From positions 1-37,146 of the IMG/VR virus record IMGVR_UViG_3300034198_013853: a stretch of 37,146 nucleotides of DNA; one strand, 5' to 3'. The number at the start of each line of letters is the position of its first letter. The first letter of the stretch is position 1. A model generated the notes under the pieces. That model searched no databases. It saw nothing but the letters and a program-made list of their open reading frames with translations, and was not told the origin of the DNA. The position numbers and the translations under genes were made by a program. Origin of the DNA: a virus. Of this stretch, positions 15,072 through 23,975 are shown in pieces.

Positions 15072-17657
15072 ATGGGTTTATCTTATGGTACATATGATTG
15101 CGCGGCGAAAGATTGTATTTTATTATATGATTTTTTTTCTGCTGGATCTTATCAAGGTGAACCAACATCTAATTTATTTAAACAAGTAGCGGGAGCGACG
15201 ACTGGGTCTGGTGCTTATACCACTTCAACTATTCCTTGGTCTGGTGGTGGAACTTTTCTTTTTTTAAAATCTCAAAATTCTATTCCAATACCTGCTGGAT
15301 CAACTTCTTTTTCAGGATATTTAACATTTACTCAATTAAGCGGGACTGGTCCTGCTCCTTCCAATGGCTGGAAATCTATATATGTAAGCGGTAACAATAA
15401 CGATTACTATTTGCAAGCCCCCGCTGGCGTAAATAATAGTGCTGGAGTTTTTAATTATTTTTACGATGGATTCCAAGTCTCCCCAACTTCTACTGGAAGA
15501 GTTTTTTATAAATTAGATTATTCTAATAATTTAAATAATCAAGGAACTTTTAGTCAAAATGCTACCGGAAATTATTTTTTAACAGATTCAATTTATAAAT
15601 ATAATTATACAGGATCACAAACTGATGCCACTTCAAATAAGCATGGTTTTAATATAAATATAATAAGAGGAGAAACTTATACAGCATCAACTGAAATTTT
15701 TATTTCTCCCGATCACCCAAGAACAGGAAACATTCCTGTTTTAAGTTTTGTTCCAAACCTTTCAGGAACATTCGCGACATTAACTGGTAATTATGACTGT
15801 TCTAAAAAAGGAACTTGGCAGTCTATAAGCCAAAAAATATTTGTTCCAATTGTAGCAAATTCTCTTAGTTTAAATCCTGTTTATTATGACGTAACAGTAG
15901 ACACAAAAACAGCAAGCAGTCCATATTATAATTCAGGATCTCTTTTTAATTTTAAAATAGGATCTTTTGAAGGCAAAACTTTAAATTTATACAAAGGAGC
16001 AACTTATGTTTTTGTTCAATCAAATCAAAGTAATTCGCAAGATGAATTATATCTTAGTACCACAATAGATTCGGGAGGTGGAAATAACGCTTATAATAAT
16101 GGATTTTCTTATTTTGGAAATAAAGGATTTGACGGTTATGGAGTATTTAATGTTCCTTATAATGCTCCACCAATTTTATATTATAATTCTAGACAATCAA
16201 ATACTTCTTTTGTTGGAGGAAGAATAAATATTATTGGTGGGTATAACTCCGGAAACACTGGAAACGTAGGAAATGCTGGAAACACTGGCTCGACTGGAAA
16301 TGGTGGCAATGGAGGAAATACAGGTAATACTTCAAACACTGGAACGACTTCAACTTCAGAATTTTTTGCAATTTGTTTTGATCCTACTAGAAAAGAGTTT
16401 ACAGCTAGTAATTTAAATGGCGGTTACATTCTTTATAAGAACATGCAGTTCGAAAAGAATAAGCCAATGTTTAAAGGAGTAATTCATAAAACGCAATTTA
16501 CTTCTACGTCTAGATCAGATGTTTCAACGGTTTTAGATTTAACTGGAAATGAATATCATTCAAATCTTATAAATTCAAATTACGACAATAACGCTTATCT
16601 TTTTTTCTCTAAAAGAAATAATTTATTAGATGGTGGCTTTGTGGATATAAATTTAAAAGCAAATAAAGCCGCAACATTTTTAATTGGTAGTCAAAAAACT
16701 CAAACTTACGATTTTTGGTTCAAACAAACAGCAGCTTCAAATGGCAAAGCTTATTTATTTTCAAGATCTAGTGCTTTTTCTGGGGAGTTATTTTTAGAAA
16801 ATCAAGGCTATCTTCAATCTATATACATAGAAAATAAAAGGGTCTATTTTAGTTTTACTTCTCCAGACTCTAAAATATTTTCAGGTCATACAGATCAATT
16901 AATAGAAATAGGAGCATTATATAATGTTATTATTTCTATCAATTTAAATTCAATAGCTAACGATAAAGCAAAAATATATATAAATGGACAAGAGGTAAAC
17001 GTCCTTTTGCTTTCAATTATTTCTCCACCTACCATAACATCTATTCAAAGAGTTACTTCTGATGTTTCTAGAGCTGGAAATGTAGATTCTGGATTTAAAG
17101 GAGGCCAAAATTTATTCTACTGTGTTTCTTCTTACGATGCAAATGGCGAATCCGCGAAATCTCAAATTGTAGGGTCTCCTTCAGATGATATAAAAAATGC
17201 TGTAAGATTAAACTGGAACCAAGTAAAAGAGGCTAATGGATATTATATTTATAGATCTTACTCTTCGAATTTCGGGCCGTCTTCTTTACTTGCTACAATA
17301 AATAGTTATAAAATAAATTATTTTATAGATAATAATTATCAGACCCAAGCTGGCGCACCAAAAGCAACAGCTATTTCAAATTTACAATACGAGCCTAATA
17401 CCATAAATCTCGTTGATGATGCTACTGCTAAAGTTTGTTTCGGAGATTATCCGATAACCTCTAATGTTCCTAACTATTTTGAGGGATATATTTATAGAAT
17501 TGCTATTTATAAAACTAACATATCAGCTTTACAAGCTTCCAAAAATTTTAATTCTTTTTATTATAGATACGAGATGGAGGAGCCATCTTTAATAAAAAAT
17601 GCAATTAAACCAAGAACAGTAATTTATAAAAAGGTAGAAGATGGAATAAATAATTAG
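15072..17657 (+). CDS. Large adhesin/fibre protein with LamG-like and FN3-like domains
   Basis: An 861-residue virion adhesin. The first ~380 residues are beta-rich with aromatic and Gly/Ser-rich strands. Residues about 395-425 are a Gly-Asn-Thr low-complexity stretch (units such as GNTGNVGNAGNTG). Residues about 480-645 resemble a LamG/concanavalin-like jelly roll: LDLTGNEYHSNL, YDFWFKQTA, then AKIYINGQEV. A fibronectin III-like unit follows (about 655-760: FYCVSSYDANGES, VRLNWNQVKEANGYYIYRS). The last LamG-type strand, FEGYIYRIAIYKTNISALQ, appears only after it (about 800-820), so the FN3-like unit seems inserted in the LamG fold. Such domains bind carbohydrate or host surface. It begins one base after the preceding fibre gene. 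Confidence 0.7.
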   Translation: MGLSYGTYDCAAKDCILLYDFFSAGSYQGEPTSNLFKQVAGATTGSGAYTTSTIPWSGGGTFLFLKSQNSIPIPAGSTSFSGYLTFTQLSGTGPAPSNGWKSIYVSGNNNDYYLQAPAGVNNSAGVFNYFYDGFQVSPTSTGRVFYKLDYSNNLNNQGTFSQNATGNYFLTDSIYKYNYTGSQTDATSNKHGFNINIIRGETYTASTEIFISPDHPRTGNIPVLSFVPNLSGTFATLTGNYDCSKKGTWQSISQKIFVPIVANSLSLNPVYYDVTVDTKTASSPYYNSGSLFNFKIGSFEGKTLNLYKGATYVFVQSNQSNSQDELYLSTTIDSGGGNNAYNNGFSYFGNKGFDGYGVFNVPYNAPPILYYNSRQSNTSFVGGRINIIGGYNSGNTGNVGNAGNTGSTGNGGNGGNTGNTSNTGTTSTSEFFAICFDPTRKEFTASNLNGGYILYKNMQFEKNKPMFKGVIHKTQFTSTSRSDVSTVLDLTGNEYHSNLINSNYDNNAYLFFSKRNNLLDGGFVDINLKANKAATFLIGSQKTQTYDFWFKQTAASNGKAYLFSRSSAFSGELFLENQGYLQSIYIENKRVYFSFTSPDSKIFSGHTDQLIEIGALYNVIISINLNSIANDKAKIYINGQEVNVLLLSIISPPTITSIQRVTSDVSRAGNVDSGFKGGQNLFYCVSSYDANGESAKSQIVGSPSDDIKNAVRLNWNQVKEANGYYIYRSYSSNFGPSSLLATINSYKINYFIDNNYQTQAGAPKATAISNLQYEPNTINLVDDATAKVCFGDYPITSNVPNYFEGYIYRIAIYKTNISALQASKNFNSFYYRYEMEEPSLIKNAIKPRTVIYKKVEDGINN

Positions 17658-17672
17658 TGAAAATAATTGAGA

Positions 17673-17679
17673 GTGTAAA
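17673..17679 (+). promoter_or_regulatory. AGTGTAAA motif before the small fibre gene
   Basis: GTGTAAA preceded by A, 8 bases before the ATG at 17688, in a 30-base gap with no obvious ribosome site. Confidence 0.45.
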
Positions 17680-17687
17680 TAATTTAT

Positions 17688-18194
17688 ATGGCTATAACAA
17701 GATATGTAAGTGATAGATTTGTTTGTTTAGAAATAGAAAAAAGTGGATTGCTTCCTCAAGTAATGGATGGAGCAACTTGTTTTTGTTATGATTCTAAACA
17801 GAATTATTTTAAATATAATGGCTCTTGGATAAAGCCCACTACAAATGCTAATTCTATATCTACCCAATCAGTAGGTTTATCTTCTTCTCCGGGAACTGGA
17901 GTAACTTTAAATTTAGACTATGCTTCTACGCATATTCTTACATTAACTGGAAATGTTAGTGGTATAAAAATATTAAATCCATCCCAATCTCAACTTTGCG
18001 ATTTCACGCTTCAAGTAATACAGAGTGGGGCTTATTCACTTTTATGGTCTGGAACTTCATTTAAATGGCCAAGCGGACCAGCTTCGGCCCCGACGATAAC
18101 TAATGTCGCAGGCCGAACTGATTCGTTTAAGTTTTTAAGCACTAATGGTGGGACAAGTTATTTTGGATTTATTTTAGGCCAAAATTCTTATTAA
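17688..18194 (+). CDS. Small tail/fibre-type virion protein
   Basis: A 168-residue, beta-rich protein. The N-terminal part (about 1-50) has VSDRFVCLEIEKSGLLPQ and YDSKQNYFKYNGSW. The C-terminal part follows a pattern often seen at the ends of phage tail proteins: LTLTGNVSGIKILNP, a TLQVIQSGAYSLLW strand, then a WPSG turn and a final FKFLSTNGG strand. A tip or accessory fibre role is likely. It is the last forward gene before the reverse block; its stop codon overlaps the stop of the facing gene (18191-18194), and no terminator hairpin separates them. Confidence 0.6.
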   Translation: MAITRYVSDRFVCLEIEKSGLLPQVMDGATCFCYDSKQNYFKYNGSWIKPTTNANSISTQSVGLSSSPGTGVTLNLDYASTHILTLTGNVSGIKILNPSQSQLCDFTLQVIQSGAYSLLWSGTSFKWPSGPASAPTITNVAGRTDSFKFLSTNGGTSYFGFILGQNSY

Positions 18195-20692
18195 CCAGCA
18201 TTTTCTTTTCTTTCTTCTGGCTTGTAGTGAGACATTCTATTATGATTAATTGGACTAGCTAGTAGGACTGCTGATTTGATATTCTCCTTTATGGTTTCTT
18301 GAAATACATAGCTCATCCAAGTTTGTTCATAAGGAAATTGCCATTTAACATCAAGAAATACTTTTTTATTTCCTTGTTTATTCATTATCATTGGCCAATT
18401 GCCATAATATATATTTCCTTGTATATAAGATAGTTCTTTATATGTATTAATTTTTTCAAATTTTGTTCTAGGACAATTAAAGTCTAACCCACTGGTAGGT
18501 AACTTATCATATTCCGGCCAAAATTGAGTTCTTATTGATTGAGGCACGTTATACCAACTAACTTGTAAATTGTTATCCATGAACACTTCAGTAAAAGACA
18601 GTTTGACAAAATCAAACTCTTCTCTTGCCATTATATGGTGGATTTTATCATATAATTCAGGAACATATAACCTAAATCCATTCCTACAATATCCATTTTT
18701 ATCTGGAGTGTGCAATAACATATCGTCTTCAAAAAATAAATAATATTTAGCATCACTAGCGTCAAAATGTTCTGCGGCTAATTGTCTACCGCCACATATA
18801 CCAAGATTTTTGCCGGTAATTATATGCTCAAAATTATATTGCTTGCACAAAATTTCGTATTCTTTTATAACGCTTTCATTTGTAGAGTTATTAATTAAAA
18901 TTTTCCTTGGGCGATCTAACCATTCTGGAGTTTTTTCAAAAGACTCTATCAAAGTTTTAAATTGTTCTGGAAAATTAAAACCTAGAACATAAAGATTTGT
19001 TTTGTCTGTTGATTTACTATAAAATCCAAGCGGTTCGTTATACTTTGGTTTAGCTTTTTCTAATTCAACTTTATCTTCAGCAAGAGCTTGTATAAATTTT
19101 ACAATCAAACCATTATCATCCAAAGAGTATCTTCTATATGTAGAAGGTTTTAGGTGGGCCATGATAGAAAAAATGCTTTCTTCAGTACCCATCAAACCTT
19201 GAGACAAAGAATCATTTAATAAATGCCAATAATCTGCGTTAGCTTCTGATAAACAATCTTTATGGCCTCCAAATAAACCACCTCTGCAAACATATTTTAC
19301 TCTTTGCTTTGCATATTTATTTATAGCGTCAAATTTAAATCCATGTATTTCATTGTTCGCTTCGTATGGGAAACTTAGAAAAAGCATTGTTTCTAAGTAA
19401 GGATTTATTTTATCTAAAACTCTACATTCTGTAAAATATTTTTCATAAACAGTATTAGTTATGCCAGCGTCCAACCAAATGTAATAATCTGTATTAAATG
19501 GATTCATTACTTTCGCGTCATGCAGTAGCGACATTTTCGATTGAACAATAGGATTATACCATTCGCACTTTGCTTGAGGAGAGTCTGGAATCCAACCAGA
19601 TTGATTATACCAATCTGGATCTTTGCGAATTTTTTGAGTTGGCTCCCAGAAGTTGCCATAAAATTGCTTTAAATCTTCAAGCTCTAATATTTTTACAATA
19701 GTATTAGACCTAGATCTTCTGCTCCAAACGAACTCTTCCAAAGAAGATGGTATATATAAAAATAAATAAACTGGAGTTTCCAAAAATTTTGAAAACAATT
19801 CTAAATATTGATCAAATGATCTTCCCGGCCTGCCTATATCCCAAAGTCCTGTTACAACTGTTAAATTTTTATTTTTAATCTCGCTGTTTTCATTAGGCTT
19901 CTCTTCTTGCAGGCTATTTTTTCTTATGTCTGGCGGAGTAGATTTAATTTTAACTTGTTTCTTTTCATCGCTTAAAGTATGAAAAACTATATCCCATAAA
20001 TTTTTATCTACAGCATTTACGTTTTCCCCAACAAATTCATATATATAATTATTTATTTTTAATTTATTCAAAACGCCATCTCGTTCTTCTTCCGTAAGGT
20101 TTATCCATTCTAAATGGATAGCTTTTGGCCTAAATTTTGAAAAATCAAATTGTTGGAAAACAATAAAATCATGGCCTTCAGTATCGCAAATAAATAAATC
20201 TATTTTATTTAAATTATGCTTCTCTATAAGAGAATTTAAAGTTAAAGTTGGTATTTTTGCAGTTTTGCCATATTTTTCTTTAACTTCCTTATCTCTTTGG
20301 TAGTTTGAACCAAATCCATTTCTAGCTGGCAACGCGCAAGACATTCCTCTGTAACCAACGTGTAAATCATTTTGTTCAATATCTTTTTTGCTAATATATA
20401 GCATTTCTATTTCGCCATCTGACTCTGAAATGGCGCAATTTTCAAATAAATGATTTTTATCGTTTTTGCAATTTTCTTTTAAGTCTTCAAAATAATCAGG
20501 AATAGGTTCTACAAATAGACCTCCCCATTTATACTCTCTGATATAGCCACGCATATCATCGTATGTGTAGCCGTCGTTCGCGCCAATGTGTAGAATATTT
20601 ATTTCAATTTTATTTTTACCTAAAAAATGAAGTGTTTCATCTAATAAATCCATATGCACTGATTTTTTTTCTTGCCCTGTTTGGTTAGTCAT
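18191..20692 (-). CDS. Three-domain FkbM methyltransferase-HtrL/YibB-like-GT2-like glycosyltransferase
   Basis: An 833-residue multidomain enzyme. Residues about 14-245: FkbM-type SAM-dependent methyltransferase (ILHIGANDGYTYDDM as SAM-binding loop, FVEPIPDYFEDL, then IDLFICDTEGHDF and HLEWINLTEEE). A Lys/Glu/Asn linker follows. Residues about 277-540: HtrL/YibB-type glycosyltransferase-like domain (TVVTGLWDIGRPGRS, YYIWLDAG near 403-410, RGGLFGGHKD). Residues about 566-825: GT-A glycosyltransferase of GT2 type (GICGGRQLAAEHF, then FFEDDM near 653-658 as the metal site). No signal peptide or membrane segment is seen. It is the last gene of the reverse operon, 4 bases after the preceding gene. 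It probably adds and O-methylates sugars; acceptor unknown. Domain calls are from motifs, not a search. Confidence 0.78.
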   Translation of the reverse strand: MTNQTGQEKKSVHMDLLDETLHFLGKNKIEINILHIGANDGYTYDDMRGYIREYKWGGLFVEPIPDYFEDLKENCKNDKNHLFENCAISESDGEIEMLYISKKDIEQNDLHVGYRGMSCALPARNGFGSNYQRDKEVKEKYGKTAKIPTLTLNSLIEKHNLNKIDLFICDTEGHDFIVFQQFDFSKFRPKAIHLEWINLTEEERDGVLNKLKINNYIYEFVGENVNAVDKNLWDIVFHTLSDEKKQVKIKSTPPDIRKNSLQEEKPNENSEIKNKNLTVVTGLWDIGRPGRSFDQYLELFSKFLETPVYLFLYIPSSLEEFVWSRRSRSNTIVKILELEDLKQFYGNFWEPTQKIRKDPDWYNQSGWIPDSPQAKCEWYNPIVQSKMSLLHDAKVMNPFNTDYYIWLDAGITNTVYEKYFTECRVLDKINPYLETMLFLSFPYEANNEIHGFKFDAINKYAKQRVKYVCRGGLFGGHKDCLSEANADYWHLLNDSLSQGLMGTEESIFSIMAHLKPSTYRRYSLDDNGLIVKFIQALAEDKVELEKAKPKYNEPLGFYSKSTDKTNLYVLGFNFPEQFKTLIESFEKTPEWLDRPRKILINNSTNESVIKEYEILCKQYNFEHIITGKNLGICGGRQLAAEHFDASDAKYYLFFEDDMLLHTPDKNGYCRNGFRLYVPELYDKIHHIMAREEFDFVKLSFTEVFMDNNLQVSWYNVPQSIRTQFWPEYDKLPTSGLDFNCPRTKFEKINTYKELSYIQGNIYYGNWPMIMNKQGNKKVFLDVKWQFPYEQTWMSYVFQETIKENIKSAVLLASPINHNRMSHYKPEERKENAG

Positions 20693-20696
20693 ATAT

Positions 20697-21509
20697 TTAT
20701 TTTAAATAGCCTAAATTAAAGAATGTTGTTATGCCTCCGCCAGCGTCTTCTTGCCTGAATAAATTACATCCTTCCATCGTATGGTGATGCGTATGGCCTA
20801 AAACTGGAAAAGTTTCTACTCCGCCTTTATTACTCCATTGCTCTGTAGTAATTAGTCTTTCATCAAATTCATAAAATGTAACCATTTTCTTTATATTTCT
20901 TTTAGTTAAATAAGCTCCAATTGCAACGTCATCGTTCCATGACCCTAATTTAATAAAATCTTCAAAATCATCTCCAAAATATCTTCTTCTATAGGATATT
21001 GTTTTATAATGTTGAAGATAGTTAACGTAAACATTTTGGTAAATAGACACTACAAAGCAATTTCTTTGATCTTCGAATGGTTCTTTTCCATTTTCTAATT
21101 CTGCCCTAATTCCATCATAGCCAACTGCTGTATTTTCATATCTTGATTGATTTTTTATTTGTTCTTCTAACATTTTAGGATGATAAATTAAATCATCATC
21201 ACAAACAGTTATAATTGATTCTGGATCTGTTTCTCTTCTGATGGTATATAAAATTTTAGTTATTGGCCCACAATCTTCTGGAACTTCAATTAATTTTAAT
21301 TTAGGATTTAATTCTGATAAATCTTTTAGCCATTGAGGGATTTTATATTCTTCTCCTGTTCTTTTATTTCGTGGAGGAATATTAAAATGTATTTCGTATG
21401 GCTCATTGAATTTTTGATTTACTAAAGAATTAATGCATTTTTTAATTCCATATTCCCCTTCATCTTTTAATCTAGAAGGTATTGTAGTAAGGCTTATTAT
21501 ATTTTTCAT
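20697..21509 (-). CDS. GT-A-like glycosyltransferase with DDD motif (copy A)
   Basis: A 270-residue protein, clearly paralogous to its upstream neighbour. Both start with a short strand and ISL(T/S)T(I/V)P(S/K)R, have SLVNQK, a LxxxEDxGPITK(I/L) segment, then a hydrophobic strand ending in CDDD (here ITVCDDDLIYHP near 100-112), as in the metal/nucleotide-sugar site of GT-A enzymes. A His-rich segment (GHTHHHTMEG) lies near residue 240. It appears to be a complete minimal catalytic domain. Its start overlaps the upstream stop by 4 bases (ATGA). Donor and acceptor are unknown. Confidence 0.72.
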   Translation of the reverse strand: MKNIISLTTIPSRLKDEGEYGIKKCINSLVNQKFNEPYEIHFNIPPRNKRTGEEYKIPQWLKDLSELNPKLKLIEVPEDCGPITKILYTIRRETDPESIITVCDDDLIYHPKMLEEQIKNQSRYENTAVGYDGIRAELENGKEPFEDQRNCFVVSIYQNVYVNYLQHYKTISYRRRYFGDDFEDFIKLGSWNDDVAIGAYLTKRNIKKMVTFYEFDERLITTEQWSNKGGVETFPVLGHTHHHTMEGCNLFRQEDAGGGITTFFNLGYLK

Positions 21510-22351
21510 ACTGTGTATATTTGATGCGTCTTATGTATAAAATTTTCCCACTCCGGTTTATATCTTCCAAAATGATGACCAGCCATTCTTCTGAATTCAT
21601 CGAAACCGCAACTATCATAAGATAAGTGTTTATTTATTGGGAATGTCCAAGAAGGTCTTCCGTCATGATTTACTGGTGTGTAGTCTGTTTCTTTATCCCA
21701 ATTAACACACATGATTGGGATAGCTTTCTTTTTCATATAATACGCAATAAGAAAGTCATCATTATCGCAAAGAGATAAAAAATCTTTATCAAGAAAATCT
21801 TCACCAAAAAAACTTCTCTGATAACAAACTGAATGCCAATGCCCCGGAACTACTAATCTAAAATCTTCTTTGACTGGAAAATAAGTATGATAAGATGAAA
21901 GCATATATCCTTTAGTTCCATCTTCTTTAGTAGCTTCTACTTTAATAGCGGGAATATCTCCTCTAAAGCAAGTTATATACTGTTTATTGTATTTTTCTTG
22001 CATTTTCAATTGATAATCTAGCATTCCCTCATTATAAGCCTGATCATCATCGCATATCAATAAAACGTCTTCTGGATCTTTAGATATGTTAAAAGATCCA
22101 ATTATTTTTGTTATTGGGCCGTAATCTTCTGTTCTATTTATTATTAATTTGGGATTTTGTTTTTGAAAATTAAGTAAATTTTCGTGAATAACATACTCTT
22201 CTTTAGTAATGTTATATATATATGGAATATTTAAAATAATTTTATAATCAAGATCCGTTTTTTGATTAACAAGAGAAGTTAAATTTTGCTCAAAAGAATC
22301 CCAAAGCCCCATTCTTTTAGGGACTGTAGATAAAGAAATATATAAGCTCAT
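21506..22351 (-). CDS. GT-A-like glycosyltransferase with DDD motif (copy B)
   Basis: A 281-residue paralogue of the gene downstream. It shares YISLSTVPKR, SLVNQK, EDYGPITKIIGS and VLLICDDDQAYNEGM (metal site near residues 97-104), plus a W-(H)-SVCYQRSFFGEDF block matching SYRRRYFGDDF in the other copy and a late His pair (GHHFGRY). The two copies differ much outside these blocks, so they may act on successive linkages. It lies one base after the double methyltransferase gene and overlaps the next by 4 bases; translational coupling is likely. Confidence 0.7.
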   Translation of the reverse strand: MSLYISLSTVPKRMGLWDSFEQNLTSLVNQKTDLDYKIILNIPYIYNITKEEYVIHENLLNFQKQNPKLIINRTEDYGPITKIIGSFNISKDPEDVLLICDDDQAYNEGMLDYQLKMQEKYNKQYITCFRGDIPAIKVEATKEDGTKGYMLSSYHTYFPVKEDFRLVVPGHWHSVCYQRSFFGEDFLDKDFLSLCDNDDFLIAYYMKKKAIPIMCVNWDKETDYTPVNHDGRPSWTFPINKHLSYDSCGFDEFRRMAGHHFGRYKPEWENFIHKTHQIYTV

Positions 22352-22352
22352 A

Positions 22353-23930
22353 TTAGATATTAATGTCTTTTAAAAATTCTAAATTGTACTCTCCGACCGG
22401 CGGTCCTTGATTTTTTTTATCAAGATAAGGATCAGGGAAAGGCCTTTGATCTACACTGTATTCTTTTACTAGATTTTTATTTATAAAAGTAATCTCTAAG
22501 AAATGTGGAAGTATGTACGTTTTGTCTTTTTGTTTATATTCAAAATTTCCGCCGTAGTTATTTCCATGTACATGATTTATAAGAAAATACTCGTTGATTA
22601 ATTTAATAACTGAGAAAAATTTTTCTATGTTTTCAATATGTGTTAAATAATGAAATTCTATTATCATGCCAGTGACCATTTCAGAAAACTTTTTAAAATC
22701 TGTATTCAAAAAGAATTCATACTCTGCTCCTTCAGTATCTGCTTTAAAAAATATTTTATTTTTTATATTTTTTTGTTCAGCGTGGCTAAAGAAGTGATCT
22801 GTATCCTTTTCCTTTTTACCAGATAAACCTTGCTTATTGAAAGATAAAAGCCCTTTTACATTTTCTGGTATATTAAATAATTCTTCTATAGTATGATCAA
22901 AGCAATAAGCTATCTTATCTGTACAATTTACAAAATCCCTCTCGAATGCAGTATCGGTCCCAATCCCATATGAAAATAAGCAATCGCTTTTAGCTAATAA
23001 AGACACTGGAATAACATAACCTCCGTCCCAATCATTTCCAAGTCTTACTTTTGGTTGTTTAACATCATAAATTTTTAAATTATCTATCAAATATTTATTC
23101 TCGGTAGCGATTTGGTTAATAGACACTTGGACTGGCGCAGTTTCATTGGAAGGAATGGGTGGCGAAAGATTGCTGCTAATTGAAACATTCACTTCTGTTT
23201 CTAAATATTTGGAAATTTCATTTTCTTTATCTTTTCCTATTTTTAAAAATACATTTTGTCTTCCAGTCAATAATTTTATATATCCATTTTCTAAAAGATA
23301 TGGAGTTAATAGCTTATCTTTTCCTCCTTCAGCCGAATCGAAATCAGTATCGTCTATTGCTACTATATGAGTTTGTGCTAATTTATCTTTAGCGGCCATG
23401 TACGCGGCTAAATGTTTTTCAGCGTATTCATGAGTGCCAATATCCCACCCATCTAAATATAGAAAATCTATTTCTTTAAGAAAATTTTCCAAGAAACCAA
23501 TTCCATCTTGAGGAATGTGTATATGCAAATTATCTGGTATTGGCTCTTTAACATGATACTTATATTGATTTATTAGCATTTTCAAACAATGCTCATCTAT
23601 ATCTACAGTGTATACATGGAGACCAGATTTAGCCCAAAAATAAGTGGAATGACCATCTTGACAACATGGTGGAGCATCTGCTGGTTTTAGTTTGTAGCAA
23701 TTATTGTAGTAATCTATGCAGTTTTGAGTTACTTCCATTCTAGTTGAGCCAATTTCAACCATTGTTTTTGCTCCCATTATTTTTAAAAGCTCAATCGTTT
23801 TTCTTATCCATGGGGCGGGATAATTTCTAAGAGAATTCTCTTCTGGCGAAAGTGGGCTGTGATCCCAATATAATGTGTTTACTTTAAAATCACTGCTCTT
23901 TTTAAGAAGTTGAACCTTGATGGTGTCCAT
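22353..23930 (-). CDS. Two-domain methyltransferase
   Basis: A 525-residue protein with two different SAM-methyltransferase-like halves. Residues about 45-235: class I fold with TMVEIGSTR as glycine loop (shortened), VYTVDIDEH as the acidic strand-2 end, IDFLYLDGWDIG and IVAIDDTDFD as strands 4 and 5. Residues about 270-485: FkbM-like half with KVRLGNDWDGGYVIP, LFSYGIGTDTAFERDF, IFFKADTEGAEYEFF and MIIEFHYLTH. The Asp-Thr-Glu-Gly-Ala-Glu block is typical of FkbM-type sugar O-methyltransferases. A Ser/Pro-rich linker joins the halves. No membrane segment. Likely caps or decorates glycans made by the adjoining enzymes; one half may be inactive. Confidence 0.72.
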   Translation of the reverse strand: MDTIKVQLLKKSSDFKVNTLYWDHSPLSPEENSLRNYPAPWIRKTIELLKIMGAKTMVEIGSTRMEVTQNCIDYYNNCYKLKPADAPPCCQDGHSTYFWAKSGLHVYTVDIDEHCLKMLINQYKYHVKEPIPDNLHIHIPQDGIGFLENFLKEIDFLYLDGWDIGTHEYAEKHLAAYMAAKDKLAQTHIVAIDDTDFDSAEGGKDKLLTPYLLENGYIKLLTGRQNVFLKIGKDKENEISKYLETEVNVSISSNLSPPIPSNETAPVQVSINQIATENKYLIDNLKIYDVKQPKVRLGNDWDGGYVIPVSLLAKSDCLFSYGIGTDTAFERDFVNCTDKIAYCFDHTIEELFNIPENVKGLLSFNKQGLSGKKEKDTDHFFSHAEQKNIKNKIFFKADTEGAEYEFFLNTDFKKFSEMVTGMIIEFHYLTHIENIEKFFSVIKLINEYFLINHVHGNNYGGNFEYKQKDKTYILPHFLEITFINKNLVKEYSVDQRPFPDPYLDKKNQGPPVGEYNLEFLKDINI

Positions 23931-23975
23931 ATTTTATTGTAATTTTTAGAATTTAAAATTCTATATTTTTTTAAT

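Noticed and set aside
23146-23392. Forward-strand open frames within the two-domain methyltransferase gene
   Set aside because: They are antisense shadows of a well-supported gene with conserved motifs.
23947-23963. Hairpin TAGAATTT-A-AAATTCTA as a terminator inside the reverse block
   Set aside because: The T tract is on the forward-strand side, opposite to transcription, and the stem is AT-only; readthrough of the operon is more likely.
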